Origin: Burkholderia sp. BCC0506
GTDB lineage: Bacteria; Pseudomonadota; Gammaproteobacteria; Burkholderiales; Burkholderiaceae
Direction of reading: 5' to 3'
Assembly (NCBI RefSeq): GCF_902833145.1
Contig: NZ_CADFEN010000020.1
Span: 1 to 64,000, forward strand
Length of the DNA stretch: 64,000 nt
Below are positions 1-8,491 of the stretch, piece by piece (the first letter of the stretch is position 1; each line of letters begins with the position of its first letter). Position numbers and translations under genes: made by a program. The notes below the pieces were generated by a model that saw only the letters and a list, made by a program, of their open reading frames with translations, did no database searches and had not been told where the DNA came from.

Positions 1-96
1 ACCATCAAGGTCATCAAGCGTCGAGCTTACGGGTACCGCGACGACGAATACTTCTTCCTCAAGATTCGCGCCGCGTTCCCCGGTAATCCTCGATGA
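1..96 (+). CDS. Transposase C-terminal end (partial, enters from left edge)
   Basis: The window opens inside a reading frame whose last 31 codons encode a basic, aromatic tail (KVIKRRAYGYRDDEYFFLKI...) ending at TGA 94-96. This tail matches my recollection of the C-terminus of ISL3-type (IS204/IS1001/IS1096/IS1165) DDE transposases. The catalytic residues would lie left of base 1, so it cannot be said whether the element is intact. Bases 97-150 would be expected to hold the right terminal inverted repeat, but the left partner is not visible. Family assignment is from memory of sequence style. Confidence 0.6.
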   Translation, partial: TIKVIKRRAYGYRDDEYFFLKIRAAFPGNPR

Positions 97-274
97 ACCT
101 TTTTTTGGCCGTATAAATCTACCTCGTTCAAAAGAGGGATAACCCTGTCAGGTGTTTACCAGATAGCGAAATATCGTCGAACTCATCAACTTATAGATCA
201 TAAGAACAGAGTAGTAACCAGGGCCGGCGGAACTGCGGAGCAGGTGTTCGCAAATCGACGCACGGGGAGGTGTC

Positions 275-991
275 ATGGAGCAGGGCAAAGACCGGTCACT
301 GGTCGCCAAAGTGATGGATGGGCTTGTCACGGGTATCGTCGAAGACAAGTACGGCGGCATCTTGCCGCCACAGGACGTGCTGTCGAAAGAATTCGATGTG
401 AGCCGCACGGTAATGCGTGAAGCGTTGTCGATGTTGCTTGCGCGCGACATGCTCGACGTGCGTCCGAAAGTCGGTACGCGCGTGCGGCCGATGCGCGACT
501 GGCGGATGATCGACGAAGACGTCGTGAGCTGGCGATTTCGGGCAAAGCCCGATCCGCAGTTCATGCGCGACGTCATCGAATTCCGGATGCTGATCGAACC
601 GCGTGCGACCGCGCAGGCGGCAGTGCGCGCGACGGCGGCCGACATCGCGGGCATTCGGGAAGCGTTCGACGCGTTCAAGGTGCTGCAGCCGGGCGACCCC
701 GGCTACGACACGGCGGACGAGTTGCTGCATACGCGGATCGTCCAGGCGAGCGGCAACCAGTTCTTCCAGCAGATGGCGGCGATCGTGCGCGGGGCCGTGC
801 GTCTCGTGAATCCGCGCGTCGTGCAGAAGGAAGGTGCGCACGACATCGCGGTGAAGGCGCATGCGCGCGTCGTCGATGCGATCGAGCGGCGCGATCCGCG
901 CGAAGCCGAAGCGGCGTCGCTCGCGCTGATCGATTTCAGCGCGGACGAGATTTCGCGCGATTTCTCGGTCGACGTCCCGGTGCGTGCCTGA
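275..991 (+). CDS. GntR-family (FadR subfamily) transcriptional regulator
   Basis: A 238-residue cytoplasmic DNA-binding protein. Residues about 10-75 form a GntR winged helix (LPPQDVLSKEFDVSRTVMREAL, then KVGTRVRP at the wing). Residues about 85-230 look like the FCD ligand-binding domain, with the expected metal-site pattern: Asp and His in DELLHTRIVQASGN, a second His in VKAHARVVDAI. The length is typical for FadR-type regulators, which usually control sugar-acid or organic-acid catabolism and bind the operon's substrate. A strong GGGGAGGTG lies 6 bases before the ATG, so the start is well supported. The next gene is an oxidoreductase of a family often controlled by such regulators, but the ligand cannot be inferred. 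Confidence 0.88.
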   Translation: MEQGKDRSLVAKVMDGLVTGIVEDKYGGILPPQDVLSKEFDVSRTVMREALSMLLARDMLDVRPKVGTRVRPMRDWRMIDEDVVSWRFRAKPDPQFMRDVIEFRMLIEPRATAQAAVRATAADIAGIREAFDAFKVLQPGDPGYDTADELLHTRIVQASGNQFFQQMAAIVRGAVRLVNPRVVQKEGAHDIAVKAHARVVDAIERRDPREAEAASLALIDFSADEISRDFSVDVPVRA

Positions 992-1092
992 CGTCTCGCG
1001 TGTCGTTCATCCTTGTGCCGCCGGGCCGTTTATCATGACGGCCGGCCGGCAGCGTGCCGGCTACCGTCATACGACCGACACGGAACCTCAGG

Positions 1093-2079
1093 ATGAACGA
1101 CAACGAACATCGCCCGGTGCGCTTCGGCATCGTCGGTGCAGGCAGCATTGCGCACCGCTTCGCGCAAAGCCTCGCGCACGTGCCGGGCGCGGCGCTCGCC
1201 GGTGTCTGGGCCCGCCGGGCCGACGCAGCGGCCGCCTTCTGCGGGACATACGGCGGCAGGCCTGCCGCGAGCCTCGACGCGCTCCTCGCGAGCGATATCG
1301 ATGCGATCTACGTCGCGACGCTTCATGACAGCCACGCGCAGTACACGCTCGCCGCATTGGCCGCCGGCAAGGCCGTGCTGTGCGAGAAACCGGCGACGCT
1401 GAACGCCGCGCAACTCGACACGGTGCTGCACGCGGCGCGCGCTGCCGGGCTGCTCTTCATGGAGGCGATGAAACCGCCATTCTTCCCGCTGTACCGTCAA
1501 TTGCGTGCGCATCTGCGTGACGATCCGATCGGCGAGATCCGGCTCGTGCGGGCGGGATGTGCATCGTCGTCGGTGCCGGAGGACCATTCCGTCTATCGTC
1601 TCGATCGCGCGGGCGGCGCGCTGCTCGACATCGGCATCTACGAGGCGTTCCTGGCCGTCGACTGGCTCGGCGCGGCGCGCGACGTGCAGACGCTCGGCCG
1701 CGTGGGTGCGACGGGGGTCGATCTGTTCGCAAGCCTGAACAGCGTGCATGCGAATGGCGGGATCGCGCAGCTCTTTTGCGGGCTCGACGTGATGGGACGC
1801 GGCGATGCGCTGATCGCCGCGGCGGGCGGCCACGTGACGATTCACGAGAAGTGGTGGAACCCTGCGCGCGCGACGATCCGCTATGCGGACGGGCGCACCG
1901 TCGAACTCGATGCACCGGCGGACGGAGGCGGGCTGAACTACGAAACCGCGCATTTCTGCGACCTGCTGCGCGCGGGCGAGACCGAAAGCCCGATCATGAC
2001 GCACGACCATTCGCGGCAGATGATCGCGATGACCGATGCGGCGCGCGCCGCGCTCGGCGTGCGCTATCCGGGCGAATAG
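1093..2079 (+). CDS. Gfo/Idh/MocA-family NAD(P)-dependent oxidoreductase
   Basis: A 328-residue cytoplasmic dehydrogenase. The N-terminal Rossmann fold starts at FGIVGAGSIAHRF (residues 10-22) and contains the family hallmark CEKPATLNAAQ near residue 97. The rest is the alpha/beta substrate-binding domain (dihydrodiol dehydrogenase-like in layout). Members oxidise or reduce sugars, inositols or cyclic diols; the substrate cannot be read from sequence. I chose the ATG at 1093, preceded by CTCAGG, over an upstream in-frame start at 1054 because the Rossmann strand normally begins within the first 10-12 residues. It follows the GntR regulator by about 100 bases in the same direction and may be its target. 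Confidence 0.85.
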   Translation: MNDNEHRPVRFGIVGAGSIAHRFAQSLAHVPGAALAGVWARRADAAAAFCGTYGGRPAASLDALLASDIDAIYVATLHDSHAQYTLAALAAGKAVLCEKPATLNAAQLDTVLHAARAAGLLFMEAMKPPFFPLYRQLRAHLRDDPIGEIRLVRAGCASSSVPEDHSVYRLDRAGGALLDIGIYEAFLAVDWLGAARDVQTLGRVGATGVDLFASLNSVHANGGIAQLFCGLDVMGRGDALIAAAGGHVTIHEKWWNPARATIRYADGRTVELDAPADGGGLNYETAHFCDLLRAGETESPIMTHDHSRQMIAMTDAARAALGVRYPGE

Positions 2080-2099
2080 GCGATAGGCGGAAAAGGAGG

Positions 2100-2128
2100 G
2101 CGCCGGGCCCGCGAGCGCGGCCCGGCGC
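2100..2128. terminator. Hairpin between convergent genes
   Basis: A perfect 10-bp inverted repeat (GCGCCGGGCC / GGCCCGGCGC, loop 9) lies between the convergent oxidoreductase and ABC permease genes. There is no long T tract, so it is a weak or bidirectional terminator candidate. Confidence 0.5.
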
Positions 2129-2139
2129 AACGGCGTGGC

Positions 2140-2832
2140 TCAGTGCCGCGACGGCAGCGACAGGCGCTTTTCGTACCAGCGCTGCACCCATTCGAGGATC
2201 TGGCACAGGATCCAGTACACGGCCGCGGCGGCGAGATAGAGCGGCAGCGGCTGGTAGGTCGCCGCGATCACTTCCTGCGCGCTGCGCAGCAGTTCGGTCA
2301 CGGTGATGACGGACACGAGCGACGTGTCCTTGATCAGGCTGATCAGGCTGTTCGACAGGCTCGGCACCGCGATGCGCAGCGCCTGCGGGCCGATCACGTA
2401 GCGCAGCGTCTGCCCCCACGACAGCCCGAGGCTGTACGCGGCGAGCCACTGGCCGCGCGCGATCCCGTTGATCGCGCCGCGCATGCTTTCCGACATGTAG
2501 GCGGCGACGTTGGCCGACAGCGCGATGACGCCGGCCGGCGTCGGATCGAGCGAGATGCCGAGGCTCGGCAGCCCGTAATAGATGACGAAGATCTGCACGA
2601 GCAGCGGCGTGCCGCGCATCAGGCTCACGTACGCGCGCGCCAGCCATGCAAGCGCATTGACCCAGATGCGCTCGAAGCCGTCGAGCGCTTCGCTTTGCCG
2701 GATCCCCATCATCGCCAGCACGACGGCGCCAAGCAGGCCGAACACCATCGACAGCACGGCGAACTTGACGGTCAGGACGGCGCCCTGGGCGAGCACCGGC
2801 AGCGATTGGACGAGCAGGGACGTTGTCGACAT
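2140..2832 (-). CDS. Polar amino-acid ABC transporter permease (cystine TcyL-like)
   Basis: A 230-residue inner-membrane permease of the HisM/GlnP type. Hydrophobic segments lie at about residues 15-45, 60-80, 90-110 and 190-215. The EAA-type cytoplasmic loop that docks the ATPase lies around residues 130-165 (GQWLAAYSLGLSWGQTLRYVIGPQALRIAVPSL). The motif SLMRGTPLLVQIFVIYYGLP is characteristic of the amino-acid subfamily, and overall style is closest to the cystine permease TcyL. It is downstream of the binding-protein gene (3749-2955) with a strong hairpin between them. No ATP-binding subunit follows; the next gene points the other way, so the ATPase must be encoded elsewhere or shared. Confidence 0.9.
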   Translation of the reverse strand: MSTTSLLVQSLPVLAQGAVLTVKFAVLSMVFGLLGAVVLAMMGIRQSEALDGFERIWVNALAWLARAYVSLMRGTPLLVQIFVIYYGLPSLGISLDPTPAGVIALSANVAAYMSESMRGAINGIARGQWLAAYSLGLSWGQTLRYVIGPQALRIAVPSLSNSLISLIKDTSLVSVITVTELLRSAQEVIAATYQPLPLYLAAAAVYWILCQILEWVQRWYEKRLSLPSRH

Positions 2833-2888
2833 GGAATACGAATCGAATGCGTGCGCGAAAGCGCAATCATAAACCGGACCGATAAAAC

Positions 2889-2920
2889 AAAGGGCGGCAT
2901 CGTTGCGGATGCCGCCCTTT
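2889..2920 (-). terminator. Intra-operon terminator/attenuator between binding protein and permease
   Basis: A perfect 13-bp inverted repeat (AAAGGGCGGCATC / GATGCCGCCCTTT, loop 6), followed on the minus strand by TTTGTTTTATC. Placed after the periplasmic-binding-protein gene and before the permease, it probably lowers permease expression relative to the binding protein, a usual arrangement in ABC uptake operons. Confidence 0.75.
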
Positions 2921-2954
2921 CCGGCCCGCCGTCAGGCGGGAAATGCAGGCGTGC

Positions 2955-3749
2955 TTACTTGATCGGCTTGGTCACGTCGATGCCGAACCACTTGTCGGAG
3001 ATCTTCGTGAACGTGCCGTCGGCCTCGAGTTGCGCCATCGCATCGTCGATCGCCTTCTGGAACTTCGGGTTGCCCTTCTTGAACGGAATGCCCGACGGGT
3101 TCGCCGAACCGACGTTCGCGCCCGGGCGCAGCGGCAGCTGCGAATTCTTCGTCAGGTACGCGAGCATCAGGCGGTCGTTGAGCGCCGCGTCGAGACGGCC
3201 GGCCGCGAGATCGCGCAGGTACTCGGGCGCACCCGGGTACGTCTTCACGTCGATGCCCGGCACCGACTTCGCCATGTCCATGTAGTTCTTGCCGAGCGCG
3301 ACGCCGAGCTTCTTGCCCTTCAGGTCTTCCAGCGACTTGAACTCGCGCGTGTCGTCCTTGCGCTGGATCAGTTGCGCCGACGAGTACGTGTACGCGGGCG
3401 AGAAGTCGAGCGTTTCCTTGCGCTTGTCGGTGATGCCGACCTGGTTGACGATCACGTCGAACTTGCCGGCCTGCAGGCCCGCGATGATGCCGCTCCATTC
3501 GGTCGTCACGAATTCGGCCTTCACGCCGAGCTTCGCCGCGACGGCCTTCGCGATGTCGACGTCGAAGCCGACGAGTTCGCCTTGCGGGTTCTTCGAGTTG
3601 AACGGCGGGAACGTGCCTTCGAGGCCGACGCGCAGCGTGCCGCGCTGCTTGACCTGATTGAGGAGGTCGGCCGCGTGCGCGGTGGCGGCGGCGAACGACG
3701 TGCCGATCACGCCGGCAACCAGCAGCTTCTTCAGCAGCGAAAATTTCAT
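2955..3749 (-). CDS. Periplasmic amino-acid (cystine-type) binding protein
   Basis: A 264-residue family-3 solute-binding protein. The signal peptide covers residues 1-26 (MKFSLLKKLLVAG..., cleavage near AAATAHAA|D). The mature domain starts with the usual LNQVKQRGTLRVGLEGTFPPF and carries the ligand signature GFDVDIAKAVAAKLGVKAEFV. Sequence style is nearest to the cystine-binding TcyJ/FliY group. The ATG at 3749 is chosen because it gives the signal peptide directly and has AAGGA 8-9 bases upstream; an earlier in-frame ATG at 3791 would add a charged 14-residue extension. It is first in the leftward transporter unit. Palindromes at 3800-3850 probably belong to its promoter. Confidence 0.9.
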   Translation of the reverse strand: MKFSLLKKLLVAGVIGTSFAAATAHAADLLNQVKQRGTLRVGLEGTFPPFNSKNPQGELVGFDVDIAKAVAAKLGVKAEFVTTEWSGIIAGLQAGKFDVIVNQVGITDKRKETLDFSPAYTYSSAQLIQRKDDTREFKSLEDLKGKKLGVALGKNYMDMAKSVPGIDVKTYPGAPEYLRDLAAGRLDAALNDRLMLAYLTKNSQLPLRPGANVGSANPSGIPFKKGNPKFQKAIDDAMAQLEADGTFTKISDKWFGIDVTKPIK

Positions 3750-3799
3750 CGTGTGTGTCCTTGCCCTGTCGGGGTCAATGGTTTTCATCATGCAGCGAT

Positions 3800-3817
3800 G
3801 ATAGCAAAAATGCTATC
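3800..3817. promoter_or_regulatory. Palindrome upstream of the binding-protein gene
   Basis: GATAGCA-AAAA-TGCTATC is a perfect 7-bp inverted repeat 50 bases upstream of the binding-protein ATG, in a locally AT-rich patch. A second inverted repeat (AATATAG 3826-3832 / CTATATT 3844-3850) sits beside it. Together they look like regulator binding sites for the transporter promoter; the regulator is not identifiable. Confidence 0.45.
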
Positions 3818-3848
3818 GGTATCTAAATATAGTTTGCTTATGGCTATA

Positions 3849-4886
3849 TTACGCGCTGCGCTCGCGGGCGATCGCCTTCACGCATTCGGACACGAGCGCC
3901 GGGCCGCGATAGATGAAGCCGGTATAGAGCTGGACGAGCGCGGCACCGGCCGCCAGCTTCGCACGGGCGTCCTCGCCCGAGAAAATGCCGCCGACGCCGA
4001 TGATCGGCACGTCGTTGCCGACTTCCGCGTGCAGCTTGCGTATCACTTCGTTCGACGCGTCGAACACGGGGCGGCCCGACAGGCCGCCGGCTTCGTCCGC
4101 GTGCGGCAGACCCTGGACGGCCGCGCGCGACAGCGTCGTATTGGTGGCGATGACCGCTTCGATCTTGTGGCGCAGCAGCGTGTCGCCGATTTCCTTGACC
4201 TGCTCGTCGTCGAGATCGGGCGCGATCTTCAGCGCGAGCGGCACGAGCTTGCCGTGCAGGTCGGCAAGGCGCTGCTGCTTGTCCTTCAGCGCGGCGAGCA
4301 GCGCGTCGAGCTCGCCCGCGCCCTGCAACTGGCGCAGGTTCTTCGTGTTCGGCGACGAGATGTTGATCGTCACGTAGCTCGCGAACGGGTACACGCGCTC
4401 GAGGCAGTACAGGTAATCTTCGGCGGCGCGCTCGATCGGCGTGTCGGCGTTCTTGCCGATGTTCAGGCCGAGGATGCCGCGATAGCGGGCGGCCTGGACG
4501 TTCTTCACGAACTGGTCGACGCCGTGGTTGTTGAAGCCCATCCGGTTGATCAGCGCCTCGGCCTGCGGCAGCCGGAACATCCGCGGGCGCGGGTTGCCGG
4601 GCTGCGGGCGCGGCGTGACCGTGCCGACCTCGATGAAGCCGAAGCCGAGCGCCGCGAGGCCGTCGATGGCCGCGCCATCCTTGTCGAGGCCGGCCGCGAG
4701 GCCGACCGGGTTGCGGAACGTGAGCCCCATCACGGTGCGCGGCGCATCGGGCACGCGGGCCGACAGCGCGCAGGCGAGGCCCGTGCGGCCGGCCGCGCCG
4801 AGCGCGCGCAGCGTAAGGTGGTGAGCGTCTTCCGCATCCATCTTGAACAGGGATGCGCGGGCCAGCGGGTAGAGGGAACTGAACAC
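3849..4886 (-). CDS. pyrD: Dihydroorotate dehydrogenase (quinone), class 2
   Basis: Oxidises dihydroorotate to orotate with FMN and membrane quinone in de novo pyrimidine synthesis. Class 2 is recognised by the N-terminal membrane-associating helix region ([22 protein letters not shown]), then [27 protein letters not shown], the catalytic Ser segment [13 protein letters not shown], and the FMN phosphate site [20 protein letters not shown] take GTG 4886 as start (345 aa), the usual length for these enzymes; an upstream TTG at 4919 would add 11 residues. No clear Shine-Dalgarno precedes either. It is the last gene of the leftward nudix-aat-bpt-pyrD cluster. Confidence 0.95.
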   Translation of the reverse strand: MFSSLYPLARASLFKMDAEDAHHLTLRALGAAGRTGLACALSARVPDAPRTVMGLTFRNPVGLAAGLDKDGAAIDGLAALGFGFIEVGTVTPRPQPGNPRPRMFRLPQAEALINRMGFNNHGVDQFVKNVQAARYRGILGLNIGKNADTPIERAAEDYLYCLERVYPFASYVTINISSPNTKNLRQLQGAGELDALLAALKDKQQRLADLHGKLVPLALKIAPDLDDEQVKEIGDTLLRHKIEAVIATNTTLSRAAVQGLPHADEAGGLSGRPVFDASNEVIRKLHAEVGNDVPIIGVGGIFSGEDARAKLAAGAALVQLYTGFIYRGPALVSECVKAIARERSA

Positions 4887-4985
4887 GGGAATGAGGCGGA
4901 CGGCCGAAATGAATGACAACCCACTATTTTACCGGGAGTTGCACGGCACGGGCGTGCTTCGCTTCGTAGCCTTTCGCGGCGCGGG

Positions 4986-5816
4986 TCAGCTCGAGCCGGA
5001 ATGTCCGCCCGGCAACGGCGCGCGCGCCAGCGCCGCGTCGACGGGCGGCAAGTCGATCCGTTCCGGATCGAGCGTCTTCCAGCGGCCGTCGATCAGTCCT
5101 TCGAGCGGATGGAAGTTCGCCTTGTAGGCCATCTTCGGGCTCTCGCGGATCCAGTAGCCGAGGTACACGTAGGGCAAGCCGAGGCTCTTCGCCTGTTCGA
5201 TCTGCCACAGGATGTTGTAGGTGCCGTAGCTCGTGTGCCGGTCGTCGGGCTCGAAGAACGTGTAGACCGACGACAGCCCGTCGCCGAGGATGTCGATCAT
5301 GCTGACCATCCGCAGCTTGCCGGGCTCGCCGCCCGGTGCGTCGAGGTCGCGGAATTCGACCAGGCGCGAGTTGATCCGGCTTTGCAGCAGGAACTGTTCG
5401 TACTGGTCGCGGCTGTCGCGATCCATGCCGCCGCCCGCGTGGCGCGCGGATTGGTAGCGCATGTAGAGCGCGTAGTGCTCTTCGTCGTAGTGCAGCGGCG
5501 ACACCGTCGCGACCAGCGTGCGGTGCCGTTTCCACATCCTGCGCTGCGTGCGCGTCGCCGCGAAGGCACCGACGGGCACGCGTACCGGCACGCATGCGCG
5601 GCAGCCGTCGCAGTACGGGCGGTACGTGAACACGCCCGAGCGGCGGAAGCCGGCCTTCACGAGCTCGGTGTAGATGTCGGAATTGATCAGGTGGCTCGGC
5701 GTCGCGACTTGCGAGCGCGCGATGCGGCCGTCCAGATAGCTGCACGGATAGGGCGCCGTTGCATAGAATTGCAGCGCCGAAAGCGGTGAAAGCGGCAGCT
5801 CAGTCGGGTGAGTCAT
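4986..5816 (-). CDS. bpt: Aspartate/glutamate leucyltransferase (bacterial ATE1 type)
   Basis: A 276-residue cytoplasmic aminoacyl-tRNA-protein transferase that adds Leu from Leu-tRNA to N-terminal Asp/Glu, marking proteins for ClpS/ClpAP. The ATE N-terminal Cys cluster is visible: [10 protein letters not shown] near residue 20 and [20 protein letters not shown] at about 63-82. The C-terminal GNAT-like part contains [23 protein letters not shown], a family signature. Length matches the family. It lies 33 bases downstream of aat, so both bacterial N-end-rule transferases are encoded together. The alternative symbol ate is also used. Confidence 0.93.
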   Translation of the reverse strand: MTHPTELPLSPLSALQFYATAPYPCSYLDGRIARSQVATPSHLINSDIYTELVKAGFRRSGVFTYRPYCDGCRACVPVRVPVGAFAATRTQRRMWKRHRTLVATVSPLHYDEEHYALYMRYQSARHAGGGMDRDSRDQYEQFLLQSRINSRLVEFRDLDAPGGEPGKLRMVSMIDILGDGLSSVYTFFEPDDRHTSYGTYNILWQIEQAKSLGLPYVYLGYWIRESPKMAYKANFHPLEGLIDGRWKTLDPERIDLPPVDAALARAPLPGGHSGSS

Positions 5817-5849
5817 GGGCAGCTCTCGATGCAGGGAAGGAGTGCCGCG

Positions 5850-6614
5850 CTAGCGCTCGGTCCCGGTGGGCGCCGCCGTTTCGGCGGGGCTCGTCAGCGC
5901 GGCGAGCACGCGCTTGTCGAACTGCCACGGAATCGGCGGTTCGGCTACCGCGCCGCGCACGTGAGCGACAAAGGCCTTGCGTGCGATCTCGCGGCCGCCG
6001 AGCGACGCTAGATGCGACGTATTCTGCTGGCAGTCTATCATCTCCAGCCCGTGCTCGCGAAGGTGGGCGACGAGCGCGGCCAGCGCGATTTTCGACGCAT
6101 CGGTCACGTCCGCATACATCGACTCGCCGAAAAACATCCGGCCGAACGACACGCCGTACAGGCCGCCGACGCGGCGCCCGTCGTGCCACGTCTCGATGCT
6201 GTGCGCGTTGCCGGAGCGGTAGAGCGACGTGTAGGCGTCGATGATCTCGGCGGTGATCCAGGTGCCGCGCTGCCCGCGGCGCGGCGCCTGCGCGCACGCG
6301 CGCATCACGCCGGGAAAGTCGTGATCGACGCGCACCTCCCATCCCGGCTCGCGCAGCACGCGCTTGAGCGTCTTGCGCAGCGACGGCGATACCTTGAATT
6401 CGGCCGGCACGAGGATCATGCGCGGGTCGGGGCTCCACCAGAGCACCGGCTGGCCGTCCGAGTACCACGGGAAGATGCCGCGCAGGTAGGCGTCGATGAG
6501 GCGCGACGGCAGCAGGTCGGCGCTGGCGGCGAGCAGCCCGGGGGCGCCGGTCGCGGGGCCGAGCGCGCGTTCGATGGACGGAAACGGGTCGTCCGGGCCG
6601 AGCCAGGGAACCAT
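5850..6614 (-). CDS. aat: Leucyl/phenylalanyl-tRNA--protein transferase
   Basis: A 254-residue cytoplasmic enzyme that adds Leu or Phe to N-terminal Lys/Arg, creating primary N-degrons for ClpS. Hallmarks: [23 protein letters not shown] near residues 45-65, [24 protein letters not shown] and the [13 protein letters not shown] segment. ATG 6614 gives the expected [13 protein letters not shown] start. It begins 11 bases after the nudix gene and is followed by bpt, so co-transcription is likely. Confidence 0.95.
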   Translation of the reverse strand: MVPWLGPDDPFPSIERALGPATGAPGLLAASADLLPSRLIDAYLRGIFPWYSDGQPVLWWSPDPRMILVPAEFKVSPSLRKTLKRVLREPGWEVRVDHDFPGVMRACAQAPRRGQRGTWITAEIIDAYTSLYRSGNAHSIETWHDGRRVGGLYGVSFGRMFFGESMYADVTDASKIALAALVAHLREHGLEMIDCQQNTSHLASLGGREIARKAFVAHVRGAVAEPPIPWQFDKRVLAALTSPAETAAPTGTER

Positions 6615-6625
6615 GGGTGCGGGGC

Positions 6626-7171
6626 TCAGCCGTTGCGCAGCGAGCGGAAGATATCGCCGGTGTGCACGCCGTAGTCGCCGGCGGCGCGATCGGCGAAGAA
6701 GAAGCGCAGGGTCTGGCTGACGGTCGGGAACGCGATCTCGTCCCACGGGATGTCGGCTTCGTCGAACAGTTTCACTTCGAGGCTTTCCTCGCCGGCTTCG
6801 AAACCCGGATCGGTGAGCCGCGCCAGATAGAACAGGTGGACCTGGTGCACGTGCGGCACGTTGAGCAGCGTGAACAGGTTCTGCACCTCGACGCGCGCAC
6901 CGGCTTCCTCGAGCGTTTCGCGCGCCGCGGCTTCCGCGGTCGTCTCGCCCATTTCCATGAAGCCCGCCGGCAGCGTCCAGAATCCGTAGCGCGGCTCGAT
7001 CGCGCGGCGGCACAGCAGGATCTGGTCGCCCCAGACCGGCACCGTGCCGACGACGTTGCGCGGATTCTGATAGTGGATCGTGCCGCAGTGATCGCAGACG
7101 AAGCGTTCGCGGTTGTCGCCCGGAGGAATGCGCGCAAGGACTTCGTGACCGCAGACGGAGCAGAATTTCAT
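6626..7171 (-). CDS. NUDIX hydrolase with N-terminal zinc ribbon
   Basis: A 181-residue cytoplasmic hydrolase of nucleoside-diphosphate-linked compounds. Residues 4-29 hold a four-Cys zinc ribbon (FCSVCGHEV ... FVCDHCG), as in NudC-like enzymes. The complete Nudix box [22 protein letters not shown] lies near residues 75-96, with all catalytic Glu and Arg positions present. Its substrate cannot be deduced; NADH or ADP-ribose-type substrates are plausible. The ATG at 7171 is preferred to a TTG six codons upstream. It is the first gene of the leftward aat-bpt-pyrD cluster. Confidence 0.9.
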   Translation of the reverse strand: MKFCSVCGHEVLARIPPGDNRERFVCDHCGTIHYQNPRNVVGTVPVWGDQILLCRRAIEPRYGFWTLPAGFMEMGETTAEAAARETLEEAGARVEVQNLFTLLNVPHVHQVHLFYLARLTDPGFEAGEESLEVKLFDEADIPWDEIAFPTVSQTLRFFFADRAAGDYGVHTGDIFRSLRNG

Positions 7172-7308
7172 GTCGAGTGGAAGGGACAAGGTGATGCGAG
7201 TGTATCACCGGGCCGCGGCATTCTCGAACGCCTGCGCGCGGCGCGGCGTGTCGGGCGAAACGGCGGGCGCGCGAGCGAAGGGGGCGCGGCGCCCGGACGC
7301 GCAAAAAC

Positions 7309-7337
7309 AAAAAGCCCGGCGCGAGGCCGGGCTTTTT
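7309..7337 (-). terminator. Terminator after tRNA-fMet
   Basis: AAAAAGCCCGGC / GCCGGGCTTTTT inverted repeat. On the minus strand the T run follows the stem, 18 bases past the tRNA 3' end. Confidence 0.85.
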
Positions 7338-7354
7338 GCGAAATTCTGGACGGT

Positions 7355-7431
<77 letters not shown>

Positions 7432-7629
7432 TCCGTCGAAGAAATGAATTATATGGGATAACCCGAATGCGTGCAAGTGTTTTCCGGCACCCGGTAGGGC
7501 GAGCGCCGGTGGCGGCCGGTACGTCGAAGCACGTGCGCTAGAATCGAGCGGTTTGTGTCGCCATCCCGGCAGCGGCCCGCGCGATCGCATCGGCGCCGTT
7601 GCGACTCTCATTACTGCATCGACGGATTC

Positions 7630-8127
7630 ATGGATATCGCTCACGATCTGCAATCGATCGGCGCGCAGGAACAGGCGCTCGTGTTTCCCCATTTCGACCC
7701 CGCCCGCGCGTGGGCGCTCGGCAACCGGATGCATGCGCTAGCCACGTCGCGCGGCCATGCGATCGCGATCGACATCGTCACGTTCGGCCAGCCGCTGTTC
7801 TATGCGGCGCTCGCCGGCGCGACGCCCGACAACGCCGACTGGGTGCGCCGCAAGCGCAACGTCGTCGCGCATTTCCGCCGCAGCTCGTACGCGATCGGCC
7901 TGCGCATGCAGCAGGCCGGCGCGACGCTCGCGGACAAGCACGGGCTGCCGGTCGCCGAGTACGCGTCGCACGGCGGTTCGTTTCCGCTGACCGTCGCCGG
8001 CGCCGGCGTGATCGGCTCGATCACCGCGTCCGGGCTGCCGCAGCGCGCGGATCACGAATTCGTCGTCGAGGCGCTGTGTGCCGAGCTCGGTCACGACTAC
8101 GCGGTACTGGCCCTCGCAAGGAACTGA
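7630..8127 (+). CDS. UPF0303 / heme-degrading-domain-like protein
   Basis: A 165-residue cytoplasmic protein with the order and length of the UPF0303 (DUF336-related) family: an alpha-helical N-terminus, then [18 protein letters not shown], a central [19 protein letters not shown], and the Gly-rich tail [26 protein letters not shown]. The fold is shared with GlcG/HbpS-type proteins; no reaction is established for the group. The gene stop lies three bases before the next ATG, indicating translational coupling with the SMR gene. Confidence 0.8.
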   Translation: MDIAHDLQSIGAQEQALVFPHFDPARAWALGNRMHALATSRGHAIAIDIVTFGQPLFYAALAGATPDNADWVRRKRNVVAHFRRSSYAIGLRMQQAGATLADKHGLPVAEYASHGGSFPLTVAGAGVIGSITASGLPQRADHEFVVEALCAELGHDYAVLALARN

Positions 8128-8130
8128 GCG

Positions 8131-8469
8131 ATGCAACTGCCCGGTTACGCATGGCTCGCGATCGCGATCGTCGCGGAAGTGATCGGCACGTCCGCGCTGC
8201 GCGCGGCGGACGGCTTCACGCGCTTGTGGCCGTCGGTGCTCGTCGTCGCCGGTTACGGCATCGCGTTCTACTGCCTGTCGCTCACGTTGCGCACGATGCC
8301 CGTCGGCATCATCTATGCCGTCTGGTCGGGCGCCGGCATCGTGCTGATCACGCTCGTCGCGATGCTGCTCTATCGCCAGGTGCCGGACGTGCCGGCGGTG
8401 ATCGGCCTCGGGCTGATCATCGCCGGCGTCGTGGTGCTGAACCTGTTCTCGAAGATGCAGGCGCACTGA
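8131..8469 (+). CDS. Small multidrug resistance (SMR) family efflux protein
   Basis: A 112-residue inner-membrane proton antiporter subunit with four hydrophobic segments (about residues 7-25, 34-52, 58-80, 86-106). The essential Glu corresponding to EmrE Glu14 is Glu16 in AIVAEVIGTSALRAADGF, and the GIIYAVWSGAGIVLI segment of helix 3 is present. SMR proteins act as dual-topology dimers and export cationic compounds or guanidinium; substrate is not predictable. It is coupled to the upstream UPF0303 gene. Confidence 0.93.
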   Translation: MQLPGYAWLAIAIVAEVIGTSALRAADGFTRLWPSVLVVAGYGIAFYCLSLTLRTMPVGIIYAVWSGAGIVLITLVAMLLYRQVPDVPAVIGLGLIIAGVVVLNLFSKMQAH

Positions 8470-8491
8470 GCGTGCGACTGCCGTTTGCCGG

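Noticed and set aside
2943-4916. 657-codon rightward open frame
   Set aside because: Antisense shadow of the binding-protein and pyrD genes; Arg/Leu-rich composition typical of reversed high-G+C coding DNA, no domain.
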